This document shows, piece by piece, positions 25,549 through 35,651 of a DNA stretch of 46,176 bases (positions are counted from its first letter, which is position 1; the number at the start of each line of letters is the position of its first letter). The DNA lies in the NCBI RefSeq assembly GCF_001945525.1, contig NZ_MPJW01000199.1, forward strand, positions 1-46,176. Direction: 5' to 3'. The DNA is from Ileibacterium valens (GTDB taxonomy: Bacteria; Bacillota_I; Bacilli_A; Erysipelotrichales; Erysipelotrichaceae). The position numbers and the translations under genes were made by a program. The notes under the pieces are model-generated. The model was not told the DNA's origin. It made no database searches and saw only the letters and a program-made list of their open reading frames with translations.

Positions 25549-26313
25549 ATGACATCTGTAAAACTCAGCGTTAGCATCGTCTCATATCATAATTTTAATG
25601 ATATAAAGCGACTGCTTGAATCCATTAAACGGAATACTTCATCTGAGCTTTCCATGAAAATATATGTGATTGATAATGCCAATGAGCAGGATCAGTTTCG
25701 GGAATTGGGTAAACAATATCCTGAACTGAACTACATTCACACGGGAAAGAATCTTGGATTTGGGAAAGGGCATAATTATGTATTGTCAAATCTAGACTCA
25801 GAATATCATGCAATCGTAAACCCAGATGTTCTTCTGAAAGATGATGCTTTCAGCATTTTAATCGATTTTATAGAAAAAACAGGCTGCGGTATGGCTGTTC
25901 CCAAACTGGTAACTCCTGATGGCGAAAGATTAGCAGCTTATCGAAAAGATCCTAATCTGTTGGATATGTTATGCCGAATCTGGTTTCGTTCCGTATTTCC
26001 GGAAAAAGTGGCCGTTCACGAGCTGTCGCATGAAGATTACTCTAAGCCGTTTAAAGTCCCATTTGCACAGGGAAGTTTTTTGGTCTGCAAAACCGACTTA
26101 TTCAAACAATTAAACGGGTTTGATGAATCCTATTTTATGTATCTTGAAGATGCTGATTTATGCAGAAGGATGAATCAGATCAGCGATGTAATGTATTGTC
26201 CTTATACAACTGTTGAACATCGATGGGAAAAAGGATCACATAAGAATTTTCATCTATTCAGAATACATATTCAAAGCTGGATTAAATACTTTAAAAAATG
26301 GGGATATTTTTAA
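25549..26313 (+). CDS. GT2 glycosyltransferase (WbbL/rhamnosyltransferase-like)
   Basis: 254 residues. LSVSIVSYHNFNDIKRLLESI, VIDNANEQDQF, LGFGKGHNYVL, HAIVNPDVLL and QGSFLVCKTDLFKQLNGFDESYFMYLEDADLCRRM are the blocks of the WbbL-type family, many of which use dTDP-rhamnose. Metal-binding NPD replaces the classical DxD, as is normal here. TGAGGA lies before the start. It sits 17 bp before the large GT, with which it is likely co-transcribed. Confidence 0.87.
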   Translation: MTSVKLSVSIVSYHNFNDIKRLLESIKRNTSSELSMKIYVIDNANEQDQFRELGKQYPELNYIHTGKNLGFGKGHNYVLSNLDSEYHAIVNPDVLLKDDAFSILIDFIEKTGCGMAVPKLVTPDGERLAAYRKDPNLLDMLCRIWFRSVFPEKVAVHELSHEDYSKPFKVPFAQGSFLVCKTDLFKQLNGFDESYFMYLEDADLCRRMNQISDVMYCPYTTVEHRWEKGSHKNFHLFRIHIQSWIKYFKKWGYF

Positions 26314-26330
26314 TTTCAAAAGGTGTCAGA

Positions 26331-28859
26331 ATGAAAAAACGCTATTGTCTTGAAAAATTTGAAAATTATGAATCCAGTGATGGCTATGAACTGTTTGTCC
26401 GTGGATGGTATTTAACCAAGAATCATGAATCATTAAATGTAGAAGTCTATGCTGATAACTCACCAGTATCTGCAGATGTGACAATTATCAGCCGTCCCGA
26501 TGTGTTAAACAGTCTTCAGGCTCCTGACAGTACTGTTCATTGCGGCTTTATTATTAAAGCTAAAATGAGTGAGAAAACAAAAGAAATGAAACTTGTTTTA
26601 AATGGAGAAACTGTACTGGAATTAAAAGGGCTTGAATTTGAGCGCAGTGTTCTCAAGGACGATTTTATGTATGATTTTACTCTACGCCAGGAAGGGGATG
26701 CTCTGTACCGGGTAGCTGGTTTTGCTGCTTCTCCTGAAAATGGAAAAGTAAATGTTTATCTTGTTGATGGCGATAACAAAAAAATTGACCAGCAATTAAA
26801 CAAATTACCTGATTATAAATCTCCATTTTATTTTGATGAGCACGTTCGGGACGCTGGTTTTGATATTGTATTCTGTCATCCTGATAATAAAAATTCTGTT
26901 CATCTGGTTCTTGAAAAAGACAGTAAACAATTCACGATTCCACTATCAATGAGTTCGTCAAGACCGGAAATTTTGATGAATAATTTTTCTGTTTTAGGAA
27001 TCGGGCGTATTTATCCATTATGGAAAGCCAATGGATCGCGTTTTTTAGCGCGCAGACTTTTTAGACATGAACTCTACAGTATTGTTGATGCACAGGCAGA
27101 AACGAAATGGTATAGAGAAAATACACCTACGCAAAATGACCTAGCTAAACAAAAAAATACAAAGTTCAGTTATGAACCACTTATTTCTCTGGTTTGTGCT
27201 GCTTACCATACAGACCTCAAATATTTAAACATTTTAATACGCTCGTTGAATCAGCAGTCGTATTCCAATTGGGAACTGTGTATAGCTGATGGATCAGAAG
27301 ATCGTTCTGTTGAAGAGTATGTTGCAAAAAAACTGAAAGATAATCCGAAAATTCGTTATAAGAGAATTGGGAATAATTTGGGTATTGCTGGAAATACAAA
27401 CGAAGCAATAAAAATGGCTGAAGGAGATTTTATCGGATTTATTGATCATGATGATTCCTTAAGACCAGATGCGCTGTTTGAAGTCGTCAAGGTAATCAAT
27501 GAAAAAGATCCTGATTTTATTTATACCGATGAAGATAAGATCATTAATAAAAAAGGGGAACTTGGAAATCTCTTTTTTAAACCGGATTATTCTCCTGATT
27601 ATTTATTCTCATGTAATTACATCAATCATTTTTCTGTTGTACGGAAATCCATTTTAGATAGAATTGGTCTTTTGAGAAGTGAATACGATGGTGCTCAAGA
27701 CTATGATTTTCTTCTGAGAATGATTGAAATCGTTCCTGCTGAAAAAATTGTACATGTATCTAAGCCGGTTTATCATTGGCGAATGACTGAGGATTCTACT
27801 GCACTTAACCCTGAGAGCAAACGTTGGGCATTTGATGCTGGCAGAAGAGCTATCCAGGATTATATGGATAGGAATGGAAAAAATGCTGTAGTTTCGGATG
27901 GTCCGTATTTGGGGACCTATATGGTCAAATACAAAATGCAGGAATATCCAATGATCAGCATTATCATTCCGAATAAAGATCATATTGGAGAATTGGAGGT
28001 TCTATTATCTTCCATTCAAGAAAAAGTCAGCTATCCAAATTATGAGATTCTGGTTGTCGAAAATAATTCAACGGAAGAAGCAACTTTCAGATTTTACGAA
28101 ACTATTGAAAGCAAATTTCCCAAAGTAAGATTGCTTCATTGGGAAGATGAATTTAATTATTCTGCGATCAATAACTATGCAGTAAGACAGAGTCAGGGTG
28201 AAATTATTCTATTAATGAATAATGATATGGAAATTATTGATGGAGATTTGTTGGACGGAATGGCTTCGAATGCTCTCAGAGATGAGGTTGGAGCTGTGGG
28301 AATCAAGCTCCTATACAAAAATGGAAGAATTCAGCATAATGGAGTGCTATGGGGAATCGAAGGAGGCTATCATCTATTTCTTGAAGAAGAGGTTGCGGGG
28401 AATTCCTATGGTAATTTAAAAATGGTTCAGCATGATGTAGCTGGAGTGACTGGTGCAGCCTTGATGGTGACTAAGAAGAAGTATTGGGAAGTAGGCGGAT
28501 TAGACGAAAGATATCAAGTCGCCTATAACGATGTTGATTTCTGTTTGAAACTTTTAGATGCTGGTTACTATAATGTTATTCTTCCTCAATATTCGATGTA
28601 TCATTATGAATCATTATCGCGTGGGTTAGAGGATACCCCAGAAAAACTGAATAGATTTTACTCAGAACTTGATCGTTTAACTGATACCTGGACTGATCAT
28701 TTCGAACATGGAGATCCTTATTATAACGAAAACTTATCTTTAACTCGTGGGTATTACACTCCAAGAACACTTGATGAACAAAGCGATTATGAAATACTAA
28801 AAAATGCTCGTAAAAAAAGAGACATTGAAAGAAAGCGGCTGGATGATGAAAAAGAATAA
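26331..28859 (+). CDS. Bifunctional GT2-GT2 glycosyltransferase with N-terminal GW/RPDV module
   Basis: 842 residues. Residues 1-110 form a beta-rich module with RGW (G25, W26) and RPDV (55-58), matching the C-terminal module of the exporter ATPase at 8026. Residues 110-270 are a second beta-rich region. The first GT2 domain (about 283-520) has SLVCAAYHT, CIADGSEDRS, FIDHDDSL (DHDD 372-375) and YTDEDK. The second (about 541-790) has ISIIIPNKDHIGELEVLL, VVENNSTEE, LLMNNDMEI (D632), VTGAALMV and YNDVDFCLKLL. Both look active, so it may add two sugars in turn. The ATG at 26331 is chosen over 26298 for its AAAGGTG site. It is a paralogue of the 809-residue protein at 10153, whose second domain is degenerate. 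Confidence 0.87.
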   Translation: MKKRYCLEKFENYESSDGYELFVRGWYLTKNHESLNVEVYADNSPVSADVTIISRPDVLNSLQAPDSTVHCGFIIKAKMSEKTKEMKLVLNGETVLELKGLEFERSVLKDDFMYDFTLRQEGDALYRVAGFAASPENGKVNVYLVDGDNKKIDQQLNKLPDYKSPFYFDEHVRDAGFDIVFCHPDNKNSVHLVLEKDSKQFTIPLSMSSSRPEILMNNFSVLGIGRIYPLWKANGSRFLARRLFRHELYSIVDAQAETKWYRENTPTQNDLAKQKNTKFSYEPLISLVCAAYHTDLKYLNILIRSLNQQSYSNWELCIADGSEDRSVEEYVAKKLKDNPKIRYKRIGNNLGIAGNTNEAIKMAEGDFIGFIDHDDSLRPDALFEVVKVINEKDPDFIYTDEDKIINKKGELGNLFFKPDYSPDYLFSCNYINHFSVVRKSILDRIGLLRSEYDGAQDYDFLLRMIEIVPAEKIVHVSKPVYHWRMTEDSTALNPESKRWAFDAGRRAIQDYMDRNGKNAVVSDGPYLGTYMVKYKMQEYPMISIIIPNKDHIGELEVLLSSIQEKVSYPNYEILVVENNSTEEATFRFYETIESKFPKVRLLHWEDEFNYSAINNYAVRQSQGEIILLMNNDMEIIDGDLLDGMASNALRDEVGAVGIKLLYKNGRIQHNGVLWGIEGGYHLFLEEEVAGNSYGNLKMVQHDVAGVTGAALMVTKKKYWEVGGLDERYQVAYNDVDFCLKLLDAGYYNVILPQYSMYHYESLSRGLEDTPEKLNRFYSELDRLTDTWTDHFEHGDPYYNENLSLTRGYYTPRTLDEQSDYEILKNARKKRDIERKRLDDEKE

Positions 28860-29769
28860 TAGTGGTGAGCCGGAAATATTAGCTGGGATTGTCACCTGTA
28901 ATCCTGAAATCACTCTCTTGAGTAAAAATATTCGAGCATTAGAGGATCAAGTAAGTGAGATAATAATTATCGATAATGATTCAGAAAATCGCGATCAGAT
29001 CATTGCTTTAGCTAATTCATTTGATTCAATACATGTTTTATTAAATCAAACCAATAAAGGTTTAGCGTCGGCTTTAAATCAGGTGTTTCAATATGCTGTT
29101 GACAATGAATATGGATGGTATTTGTCTATGGATCAGGATTCAGTAGTTAGCCATAACCTGATTGAAAATTATCGACCATACATGAAAGAAAATATTGGTA
29201 TTTTGTGTCCTTTTTTATTGAATAATAACAAAATCAGTCTAGAAGAGTATAAAAGTCTTGAACTTCCTGATATTGAGAAGATTCGAGAGCCAATCGACTG
29301 CATAACTTCTGCCTCTCTTAATCAGACAAACGCAATTGAGACTGTTGGTGGATATAATGAACGTCTTTTTATTGATTGTATTGATGTTGATTTGAATATC
29401 AGACTTATGCAGAAGGGGTTATCTATATATCGCGTAAACGATAGCTATCTTCTACAGCAAATGGGCGAGGGGAAGCAGGTAGAAATATTCAGGTTCCTTT
29501 ATCAGATTACTGGTAAATCGATTTTTCAGAAACTTTCTGTTAGCCCAGTTTATTCAGACTTAAGACTCTATTATATTGCAAGAAATTCTGCTTACATTAA
29601 TCAAAAATATCCTAATCTGGCTGGTAAGCGAATGTCTAACTTATGGATGACAGCTCAATTTGTTTATTATTTTTTGACATTTCCAAAAAATCGTAGCCGC
29701 AAAAAAATGTGGAATTCATGGAAAAAAGGAAGAAGTGATGCAGCTGCCCTAATGGAGAGAAGCCAATGA
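28843..29769 (+). CDS. GT2 rhamnosyltransferase-family protein
   Basis: 308 residues. ILAGIVTCNPEITLLSKNI, IIIDNDSENRD, NKGLASALNQVF, YLSMDQDSVV and AIETVGGYNERLFIDCIDVDLNIRLMQKG are signature blocks of the rhamnosyltransferase family of GT2. The start overlaps the end of the large GT by 17 bp; ATG 28843 or 28846 is likely, as an earlier frame start at 28804 has no site and adds no conserved sequence. The stop overlaps the polymerase start (ATGA). The basic C-terminus may touch the membrane. Confidence 0.82.
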   Translation: MMKKNNSGEPEILAGIVTCNPEITLLSKNIRALEDQVSEIIIIDNDSENRDQIIALANSFDSIHVLLNQTNKGLASALNQVFQYAVDNEYGWYLSMDQDSVVSHNLIENYRPYMKENIGILCPFLLNNNKISLEEYKSLELPDIEKIREPIDCITSASLNQTNAIETVGGYNERLFIDCIDVDLNIRLMQKGLSIYRVNDSYLLQQMGEGKQVEIFRFLYQITGKSIFQKLSVSPVYSDLRLYYIARNSAYINQKYPNLAGKRMSNLWMTAQFVYYFLTFPKNRSRKKMWNSWKKGRSDAAALMERSQ

Positions 29770-30920
29770 TTTTAATTGCCTACCTGCTGATAATCTTTAT
29801 TCTTTTATTTAAAACAGAGTGGCTTTTGCAGATTAATAAAAAGCTCGAACATTTGTTAGATCATGCTGAACCTAGTCAATCGGTATTATTTCTGAAACGA
29901 ATCAACTCAGAAATGATATGGGAATACGTGATTATTGCCTTCATTACATTGATTTGCTTTAGAGCTGCATCGGTTCCTGATTTTGCAAATTATGCCGCAG
30001 CATACAATAAGATGAGTTTAGGAATTCCCTATTCCTATTTAGGAAAAGGTTGGTATATCTTGATGAATATCGGATTCACCTTTGGATTCAGTTACTCATT
30101 AGTCAAAGCGATTATTGCCTTTGGAGCGTTGTTACTGGTCAATTCTTCAGTGAATTTCTTTTGCAAATCATTTAAAGGGCGAATGTTTTTTTGGGGGATC
30201 ATGCTGATCTTTCCAATTTTATTGGACATTACTCAAATCCGTTTCTTCGCTGGAAGTGCATTGGTTATTTTCGGATTAAGATATCTAAAAAGCTTTAGTT
30301 TCAAAAATATAACTTGTTACCTCGGTCTTGTATTAATTGGAACTTTGGTTCATTCTTCCATTTTATTCTACAGCTTGTTTATACTGGTTTATTTATATCC
30401 TTTTGGGCAACGAATATTTACTGTTTGTTTCCTTAGTATTTCCTTAATAGGCATGATGTTTAAGGATTATTTAATCGGTATTGCGTCTTGTTTTATACAA
30501 GGAGATCGCCTAGAAAGGTATTTTACTTCAGGAGAATCAATTGGAACAATTGGCTTATTTGTTGTTTGCACTATTGTGTTTTCACAGTTAATAATTCTGA
30601 TTTGGTTACAAAAATATAAGAAACAAATAAATAGGAGTAAACAGGGACTGTCGAACATTAATCTTTCTTATGGTATCTGCGTTATATCATTAATAATCTT
30701 GCCATTATGTAAATTGGATTCTAATTTTTTTCGCCTGGAACGAATTGGGTGGCTGATATTTGTTATGGTTTGCACTTCCTATCTGTTTAATCGAAATTCA
30801 TTAGTGAATCATAATGGTAAAAAATGTTTAAAATGGGGTGTTATTACTCTTGCGATTTGTGAAAATTTGTATTTGATTACTTTGTTTACCTTCCAGATTA
30901 TAGCTGGTTACTTGCTCTAA
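29766..30920 (+). CDS. EpsG-like polysaccharide polymerase
   Basis: 384 residues, about ten membrane segments. The outer-loop block ASVPDFANYAAAYNKMS, then a KGWYILMNIGFTFG region, LLDITQIRFFAGSALVIFGLRYLKS and LVHSSILFYSLFIL, follow the EpsG family layout (R..PD...Y, IR..A, H.S). EpsG-like proteins are thought to polymerise extracellular polysaccharides. It is translationally coupled (ATGA) to the previous GT. With the Wzy-like protein at 22701 it gives the locus two candidate polymerases. Confidence 0.75.
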   Translation: MILIAYLLIIFILLFKTEWLLQINKKLEHLLDHAEPSQSVLFLKRINSEMIWEYVIIAFITLICFRAASVPDFANYAAAYNKMSLGIPYSYLGKGWYILMNIGFTFGFSYSLVKAIIAFGALLLVNSSVNFFCKSFKGRMFFWGIMLIFPILLDITQIRFFAGSALVIFGLRYLKSFSFKNITCYLGLVLIGTLVHSSILFYSLFILVYLYPFGQRIFTVCFLSISLIGMMFKDYLIGIASCFIQGDRLERYFTSGESIGTIGLFVVCTIVFSQLIILIWLQKYKKQINRSKQGLSNINLSYGICVISLIILPLCKLDSNFFRLERIGWLIFVMVCTSYLFNRNSLVNHNGKKCLKWGVITLAICENLYLITLFTFQIIAGYLL

Positions 30921-30943
30921 AATACTAATGAGGTTCATATCAA

Positions 30944-32056
30944 ATGAAAAAGAAAATTGCAATTATCGGAGCAAGCTATCTTCAGGAACCTTTAATTCAG
31001 AAAGCAAAAAACATCGGATTAGAAACTCATGTTTTTGCTTGGGAAGTTGGTGATCCAGGAGAAACGTTAGCAGATTATTTTTATCCGATTTCAATAATAG
31101 AAAAAGAACAAATTACAGAAATATGTAATAATTTAAAAATAGACGGTATTTGTACGATCGCGTCTGATCTGGCGGTTAAAACTGTTAATTATGTGGCGAA
31201 TCGTCTTGGTCTTCCTGGAAACAGTTTGGAAAGCACACAATTATCTACTGATAAAGTGAGAATGCGGGAAATATTTAATAAAAATTCAGATCCGAGCTGT
31301 AAAAGCCGAGTAGTTTTTCCTGAAGACAATCCTCTAAATAAAATTGAAGCGACACATTCTTGGCCATTGATTATAAAACCTTCAGACCGATCGGGAAGCC
31401 GAGGTATATATCTAGCAAACACAGAATCAGAAATCATAGAGGGCGTTAATGCAGCTAGGCAAGAGAGTTTTAATCAGGTCGTTTTAATAGAAGATTATGT
31501 ATTAGGAGATGAATATTCTGTCGAGTATATATCCCAAAATGGAAAACATCATTTTCTTACAGCAACCAAGAAATTAACTACTGGGGCTCCTCACTTTATT
31601 GAAAAAGGACATATCCAACCTTCTGGTTTATCTGTTCAAATGATAGAAAAAGTTAAAAAAGTTGTTGAGCATGCATTAAATAGCCTAGATATTAAACAAG
31701 GGGCTTCCCACACTGAAATAAAAATCTACAAAGATGATATTACAATTATTGAAATTGGGGCTAGAATGGGTGGAGATTGCATAGGTTCACATCTTGTTCC
31801 ACTGACAACTGGGTATGATTATTGTCGTATGGTCATTGAATGTGCACTTAACTGGCCTATTAGTATGGATATTCATGAACATCACCAAAGTGCTGAAGTA
31901 CACTTTATTATGGATGATAAAGAATTGTTAAATTTCAAAAAAACTTTACAAGTCGAAAATAATGTGACTGCAATCCCATATCTTCGGTCATCACAGCACG
32001 AAGAAGTCAAAGATTCATCTACCCGGTTAGGTTGCTATATAATAGCAAACAATTAA
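30944..32056 (+). CDS. ATP-grasp ligase (carbamoyl-phosphate-synthase-L-like)
   Basis: 370 residues, cytoplasmic. A preATP-grasp N-domain (KKIAIIGASYLQEPLIQKAK) is followed by the nucleotide-binding WPLIIKPSDRSGSRGIYLA, EDYVLGDEYSVEYI and the metal-binding HTEIKIYKDDITIIEIGARMGGDCIGSHL. Enzymes of this fold join a carboxylate to an amine or thiol using ATP. In a glycan locus a likely role is making or attaching an amino-acid or acid substituent, but the substrate is not shown by the sequence. TGAGGT lies upstream of the ATG. It is followed 43 bp later by a large membrane protein. Confidence 0.8.
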   Translation: MKKKIAIIGASYLQEPLIQKAKNIGLETHVFAWEVGDPGETLADYFYPISIIEKEQITEICNNLKIDGICTIASDLAVKTVNYVANRLGLPGNSLESTQLSTDKVRMREIFNKNSDPSCKSRVVFPEDNPLNKIEATHSWPLIIKPSDRSGSRGIYLANTESEIIEGVNAARQESFNQVVLIEDYVLGDEYSVEYISQNGKHHFLTATKKLTTGAPHFIEKGHIQPSGLSVQMIEKVKKVVEHALNSLDIKQGASHTEIKIYKDDITIIEIGARMGGDCIGSHLVPLTTGYDYCRMVIECALNWPISMDIHEHHQSAEVHFIMDDKELLNFKKTLQVENNVTAIPYLRSSQHEEVKDSSTRLGCYIIANN

Positions 32057-32099
32057 ATCAGAAACGGAAGAATGGCGCTTAAAGGGGTGGTTAGGGGAA

Positions 32100-34061
32100 A
32101 TGGTCATTGATTATATAAAAGGTTTTTTGTTTTTAACGATTTATTTTCTGTATATATATTTACTTGGAAGCATTTATCCAAATGATAATTCGTTTTATAA
32201 AAAGATAATTTATGGATATTTAACTACATCTTTAATGGCCGGAATCTTAGGAGTGATAACGCAGATTCTTTTTTTACCATGGAGTTTTTTTGCCATAACA
32301 ATGACTATTTGGCATATATTGGCTGTCTTATTAGGGTTGTTGATGATTAAAGAAAAAAAAGTAAATCTGTTTAGAAGTTTATTAAATGATATAAAAAAAC
32401 ATTATTTTCTATTTCTACTGATATTTATCCTTCTATTTTTACAGATGGGAAATTATCCTGGATTCTGGTTGTCAAACCACCTGGATGACGGTTTTTATCT
32501 ATCAAAAATAGGTATACCATGGCAGATAGATGATTTTCATTCGGAAAACTTGGTGAGTGGTTTTGGAAAGCTTCATCATATAGATTCCTATTCTTTAAAT
32601 ACTCATGAACTTGAATATGGTTATTATTTGAGTTTGATTAGGATTCCAACAACACTCTTTGCCAGATTTTTTATGGCTTGGATAAACTTACTTATTACAT
32701 GCTGTACAGTTTCTTACTTATCTGAGATTCTGTTTCGAGCAATGAGACTTAATTTTAATTATCCAATTTCGGATTATGCAACAGTCATCCTCATCGTTTT
32801 TCTTTCAAATGAAGTCCTATCCAGAGAGATGAATTTGATAGATATGCAAGATATGAACCAAATTTCTTCTGCTTTTTATTATGGCTCTGTACTTGTTAGA
32901 ATGGTTTCTTTTATATGGCTAATTGCCCCGTTTATTAAAAAGAAGAAAATTAATCTCTCTTTAATTATAAAAGTTCTAATTATTTCGTTTGTTTTATTAA
33001 CTAAAAGTGGCGTCGCACTTCCTCTGATTATAACTTGTATAATTTCGTATTTATTCGTATTTTTGCTATTTAGGAAAAGCAGTTCGAAGAAATCTGCTTT
33101 TATTCTACTTGCTGTGGTGGTTTTAGGTAATGTTGTTTTATATATGGCTTGTGGAAATATTCCCCTTTTAATGCCTATTAAAGTAACGTCTGAAACTTCA
33201 GTTCACTTATTAAATTCATTTATCAAGAAACCTATCTTTATATTATTTCTAATTAGTTTCATTGGTTCTTTCATATTTAAAAGTAAACTGATATATAAAT
33301 ATAATCTTGTTATCGTTGTATGTTATCTTTTAATAGGTTGTCCTATTTTAAATACTTTTACAGCAGCAATTTCCATCTATCCTTTTGTTCTCGCCAGAGC
33401 AACAGCAGCATTAACTTGTTTTATCGCGTTTACAGCATGGATTTATTTATTGGGTATTATTTTCTACATTGTTAAATCGCAACGTATGTTGATGGTTTTT
33501 GGGGACGTTAGTACAGCTCTTCTTTCGTCCTTTGTTCTATATACTTATGGTGTAAGTGGTGGAGCTATTACTGGGCTTGATAAACCAGGAGAAGTTCCGA
33601 TTAGTAAATTTTATGAAGTGATCTTTGAGCATCCAGCATTGACGCCAAAAGTAACTGTTGAAATAGGGAATATTCTTAATGAAGCTTCAAAAGAATTAGG
33701 ACAAAGAATCGTATTATCAAATATGTCCTATGTAATTGACAATGTAGATGCTCAAATTCCACTGGAGCTAAGGCTTTTCTCGCCTGATTCAATTATTTTG
33801 TGCAATAATCATCGATATCCTCAAAATGAAAATCCAGAGTTTGGATCGTTTAGTCTTGAAGATTTAGCTATTTATGACGCATATATTAGTAATCCAGATG
33901 ATGTGAATGAAGTTGATCTTAAGTCAGTAATTGATCAATATAAAATTAATACCTTGATTACTGAAAATTCTCAAGTTAACTTTTCTGATCTTGGATTCCA
34001 TTTGTACGGTACAACATCTGAAGATTCTGATGGGCGAAAATTTTATGTTTACGTTAAATAA
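32100..34061 (+). CDS. Large polytopic membrane protein, possible GT-C glycosyltransferase
   Basis: 653 residues: about 12 membrane helices up to residue 510 and an extracytoplasmic C-terminal domain of about 130 residues. A short N-terminal membrane region leads to NYPGFWLSNHLDDGFYLSKIGIPW, whose acidic pair in an outer loop recalls GT-C enzymes. I know similar proteins only as uncharacterised (DUF6077-like) from memory. Codon use is strongly AT-biased (many ATA, TTA, AAA), like its neighbours from about 28.8 kb. It is the last gene before the strong terminator at 34266. It could add a terminal sugar outside the membrane; this is inference. Confidence 0.55.
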   Translation: MVIDYIKGFLFLTIYFLYIYLLGSIYPNDNSFYKKIIYGYLTTSLMAGILGVITQILFLPWSFFAITMTIWHILAVLLGLLMIKEKKVNLFRSLLNDIKKHYFLFLLIFILLFLQMGNYPGFWLSNHLDDGFYLSKIGIPWQIDDFHSENLVSGFGKLHHIDSYSLNTHELEYGYYLSLIRIPTTLFARFFMAWINLLITCCTVSYLSEILFRAMRLNFNYPISDYATVILIVFLSNEVLSREMNLIDMQDMNQISSAFYYGSVLVRMVSFIWLIAPFIKKKKINLSLIIKVLIISFVLLTKSGVALPLIITCIISYLFVFLLFRKSSSKKSAFILLAVVVLGNVVLYMACGNIPLLMPIKVTSETSVHLLNSFIKKPIFILFLISFIGSFIFKSKLIYKYNLVIVVCYLLIGCPILNTFTAAISIYPFVLARATAALTCFIAFTAWIYLLGIIFYIVKSQRMLMVFGDVSTALLSSFVLYTYGVSGGAITGLDKPGEVPISKFYEVIFEHPALTPKVTVEIGNILNEASKELGQRIVLSNMSYVIDNVDAQIPLELRLFSPDSIILCNNHRYPQNENPEFGSFSLEDLAIYDAYISNPDDVNEVDLKSVIDQYKINTLITENSQVNFSDLGFHLYGTTSEDSDGRKFYVYVK

Positions 34062-34265
34062 ATAGATATTCTCATCTGAAACCTTAGTTATGATGTCTTA
34101 GTATTTTAGCTGATGTACTTAAAAAAGTGCTGTCTGCTCATGATCGAATCTAGTATATTAATGAAATTATTTTTTTGCGTAACTAGATTAAAGAAACTGT
34201 CTGAGATACGCGAGTTGGTTTTCAGAAGTCTCAATATTGTAATATGTTTTTAATAAATAGAAGAG

Positions 34266-34305
34266 AAAAAGAACATAAAAGATTACCTTCTTTTATGTTC
34301 TTTTT
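34266..34305 (+). terminator. Strong, likely bidirectional terminator
   Basis: A perfect 17-bp stem: A5-GAACATAAAAGA (34266-34282) with TCTTTTATGTTC-T5 (34289-34305) and a six-base loop. It ends the 21.9-34.1 kb unit. The group II intron begins about two bases after it. Confidence 0.9.
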
Positions 34306-34306
34306 G

Positions 34307-35648
34307 GTGTACAGGGCAAGGTGTGTAGTTTATGGTGAAGTCTAGTCACAGGTTTTCATCGGCGAGTATAGAGAAGCACAAGCGGGCGTGTTTGTACCTT
34401 AACCCTAAGGATGAACGAATACCGAAGCGGTAAATCAGGAGGCCATGAAATGAAAGTTATGTGTCTTGCTCCGCAAGATCCTGCAAACATCCGTGCTTGT
34501 CTTCGTGAATCAGTCAATGGACCAGGTTCAAAGCGGTGCCGGTGGTCGAAAAAGGTTTATTGCAGGAAGTCAGCAGAAGCCATAGTAGGCATAAGCCGAA
34601 GGGCTGAACAGATAAACAAGTCTTAAGTAAGTCTGCTAAGTGTTTAGATAGTCTGCAATTTTGGATGCAAAGCCGATAGAAACGTATGTCTAAAGGTCAG
34701 CTGTTCACCAGATGAGATGATTCTTTCACTGTAAAGATGACAGAAAGGAAAGACAGAACAATGAACGAGTATCACGAAACGCACCAATTTGGTAGGTGGG
34801 ATCCTTTGAGCCATATGCTTAGCGAAGACAATGTTAAGCGGGCAGTAGAAGCTGTCATGGCAAACAAAGGCGTTCCCGGACCAGATGGAATGAAAACCAC
34901 AGAACTCGATCAGTGGATGGCTGAGAATAAATATCAGCTCATTCAGGACATTTGAAATAAGACCTATAAACCTCAGCCAGTCAGGCGAGTTTATATTCCA
35001 AAAGCGAATGGCAAGAAAAGACCATTAGGAATCCCTAATGTGGTTGATCGAGCAGTTCAACAGATGGCGGCTCAGACCCTTCAAATTTGCTTTGAACCCC
35101 TATTTAGTCCATTCAGTTATGGATTTCGTCCTGGAAGGAAAGCACAGGACGCAGTCAATCAGGCTCTTGTGTACCTGAACGAAGGATATGAGTGGATCAT
35201 TGACTTTGATATTGAGAAATTCTTTGACAGAGTCAACCACGATAAACTCATTTCATGCGTTAGAAAAGAAATCAATAATGATGTGATCCTGCATCTAATC
35301 CGGAAGTTTCTAAAAGCCGGAGTTATGGAAGATGGAGTAAAAGTTAAGACGGCAGAAGGCCCTCCTCAGGGAGGCCCCATGAGTCCAATACTTGCAAACA
35401 TCTACTTAACGGAATTGGATCGGGAACTGGATAAAAGAGGTTTGCGCTATGTCCGTTATGCCGACGATTTTCTCATCCTTACTAAATCGGAAGTGGCGGC
35501 CAATCGAGTGATGGAGTCTGTCAGCCGATGGATCCGCAATAAACTGTTTTTGAATGTCAGTGCTGAAAAGATCAAAGTGGTCAGGCTTATAAAAAGCATA
35601 TTCAGGAATTCCCGGTTTGGCGAAATCCAGAGTGACTTATATGATTAG
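34307..35648 (+). mobile_element. Decayed group II intron
   Basis: The sequence from GTGTACAGGGC at 34307 onward looks like a bacterial group II intron: about 450 bp of structured, non-protein sequence and then a reverse-transcriptase gene. Its 5' end lies directly after the terminator hairpin, the insertion preference of class C introns. The 5' boundary is a best estimate, and GTGTA departs from the usual GUGYG. No domain V hairpin (with a CGTACGGTTC-like end) is visible after the reverse-transcriptase frame, so the 3' part is missing and the element cannot splice or move. The small 71-codon frame at 34411 lies in the RNA part and is not considered a gene. Confidence 0.7.
34761..35648 (+). 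pseudogene. ltrA: Group II intron reverse transcriptase/maturase, inactivated
   Basis: The start ATG 34761 follows GGAAAG. The reverse-transcriptase blocks are clear: [69 protein letters not shown] and the catalytic YADD. A TGA at 34953-34955 interrupts the frame where the family usually has a coding residue (between LIQDI and [11 protein letters not shown]); the rest continues in the same frame. Near 35603 another frame reads FPVWRNPE, resembling the conserved FLGF.FW region, which implies a frameshift. The maturase and endonuclease parts are absent. The protein cannot be made in full. Confidence 0.85.
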
Positions 35649-35651
35649 TGA

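Noticed and set aside
34411-34626. 71-codon open frame near the start of the group II intron
   Set aside because: It lies in the structured RNA part of the intron and has no protein-like conserved features.
34953-34955. TGA in the reverse transcriptase as a recoded Trp codon
   Set aside because: Several clear genes in the window end in TGA, so it is a real stop here.
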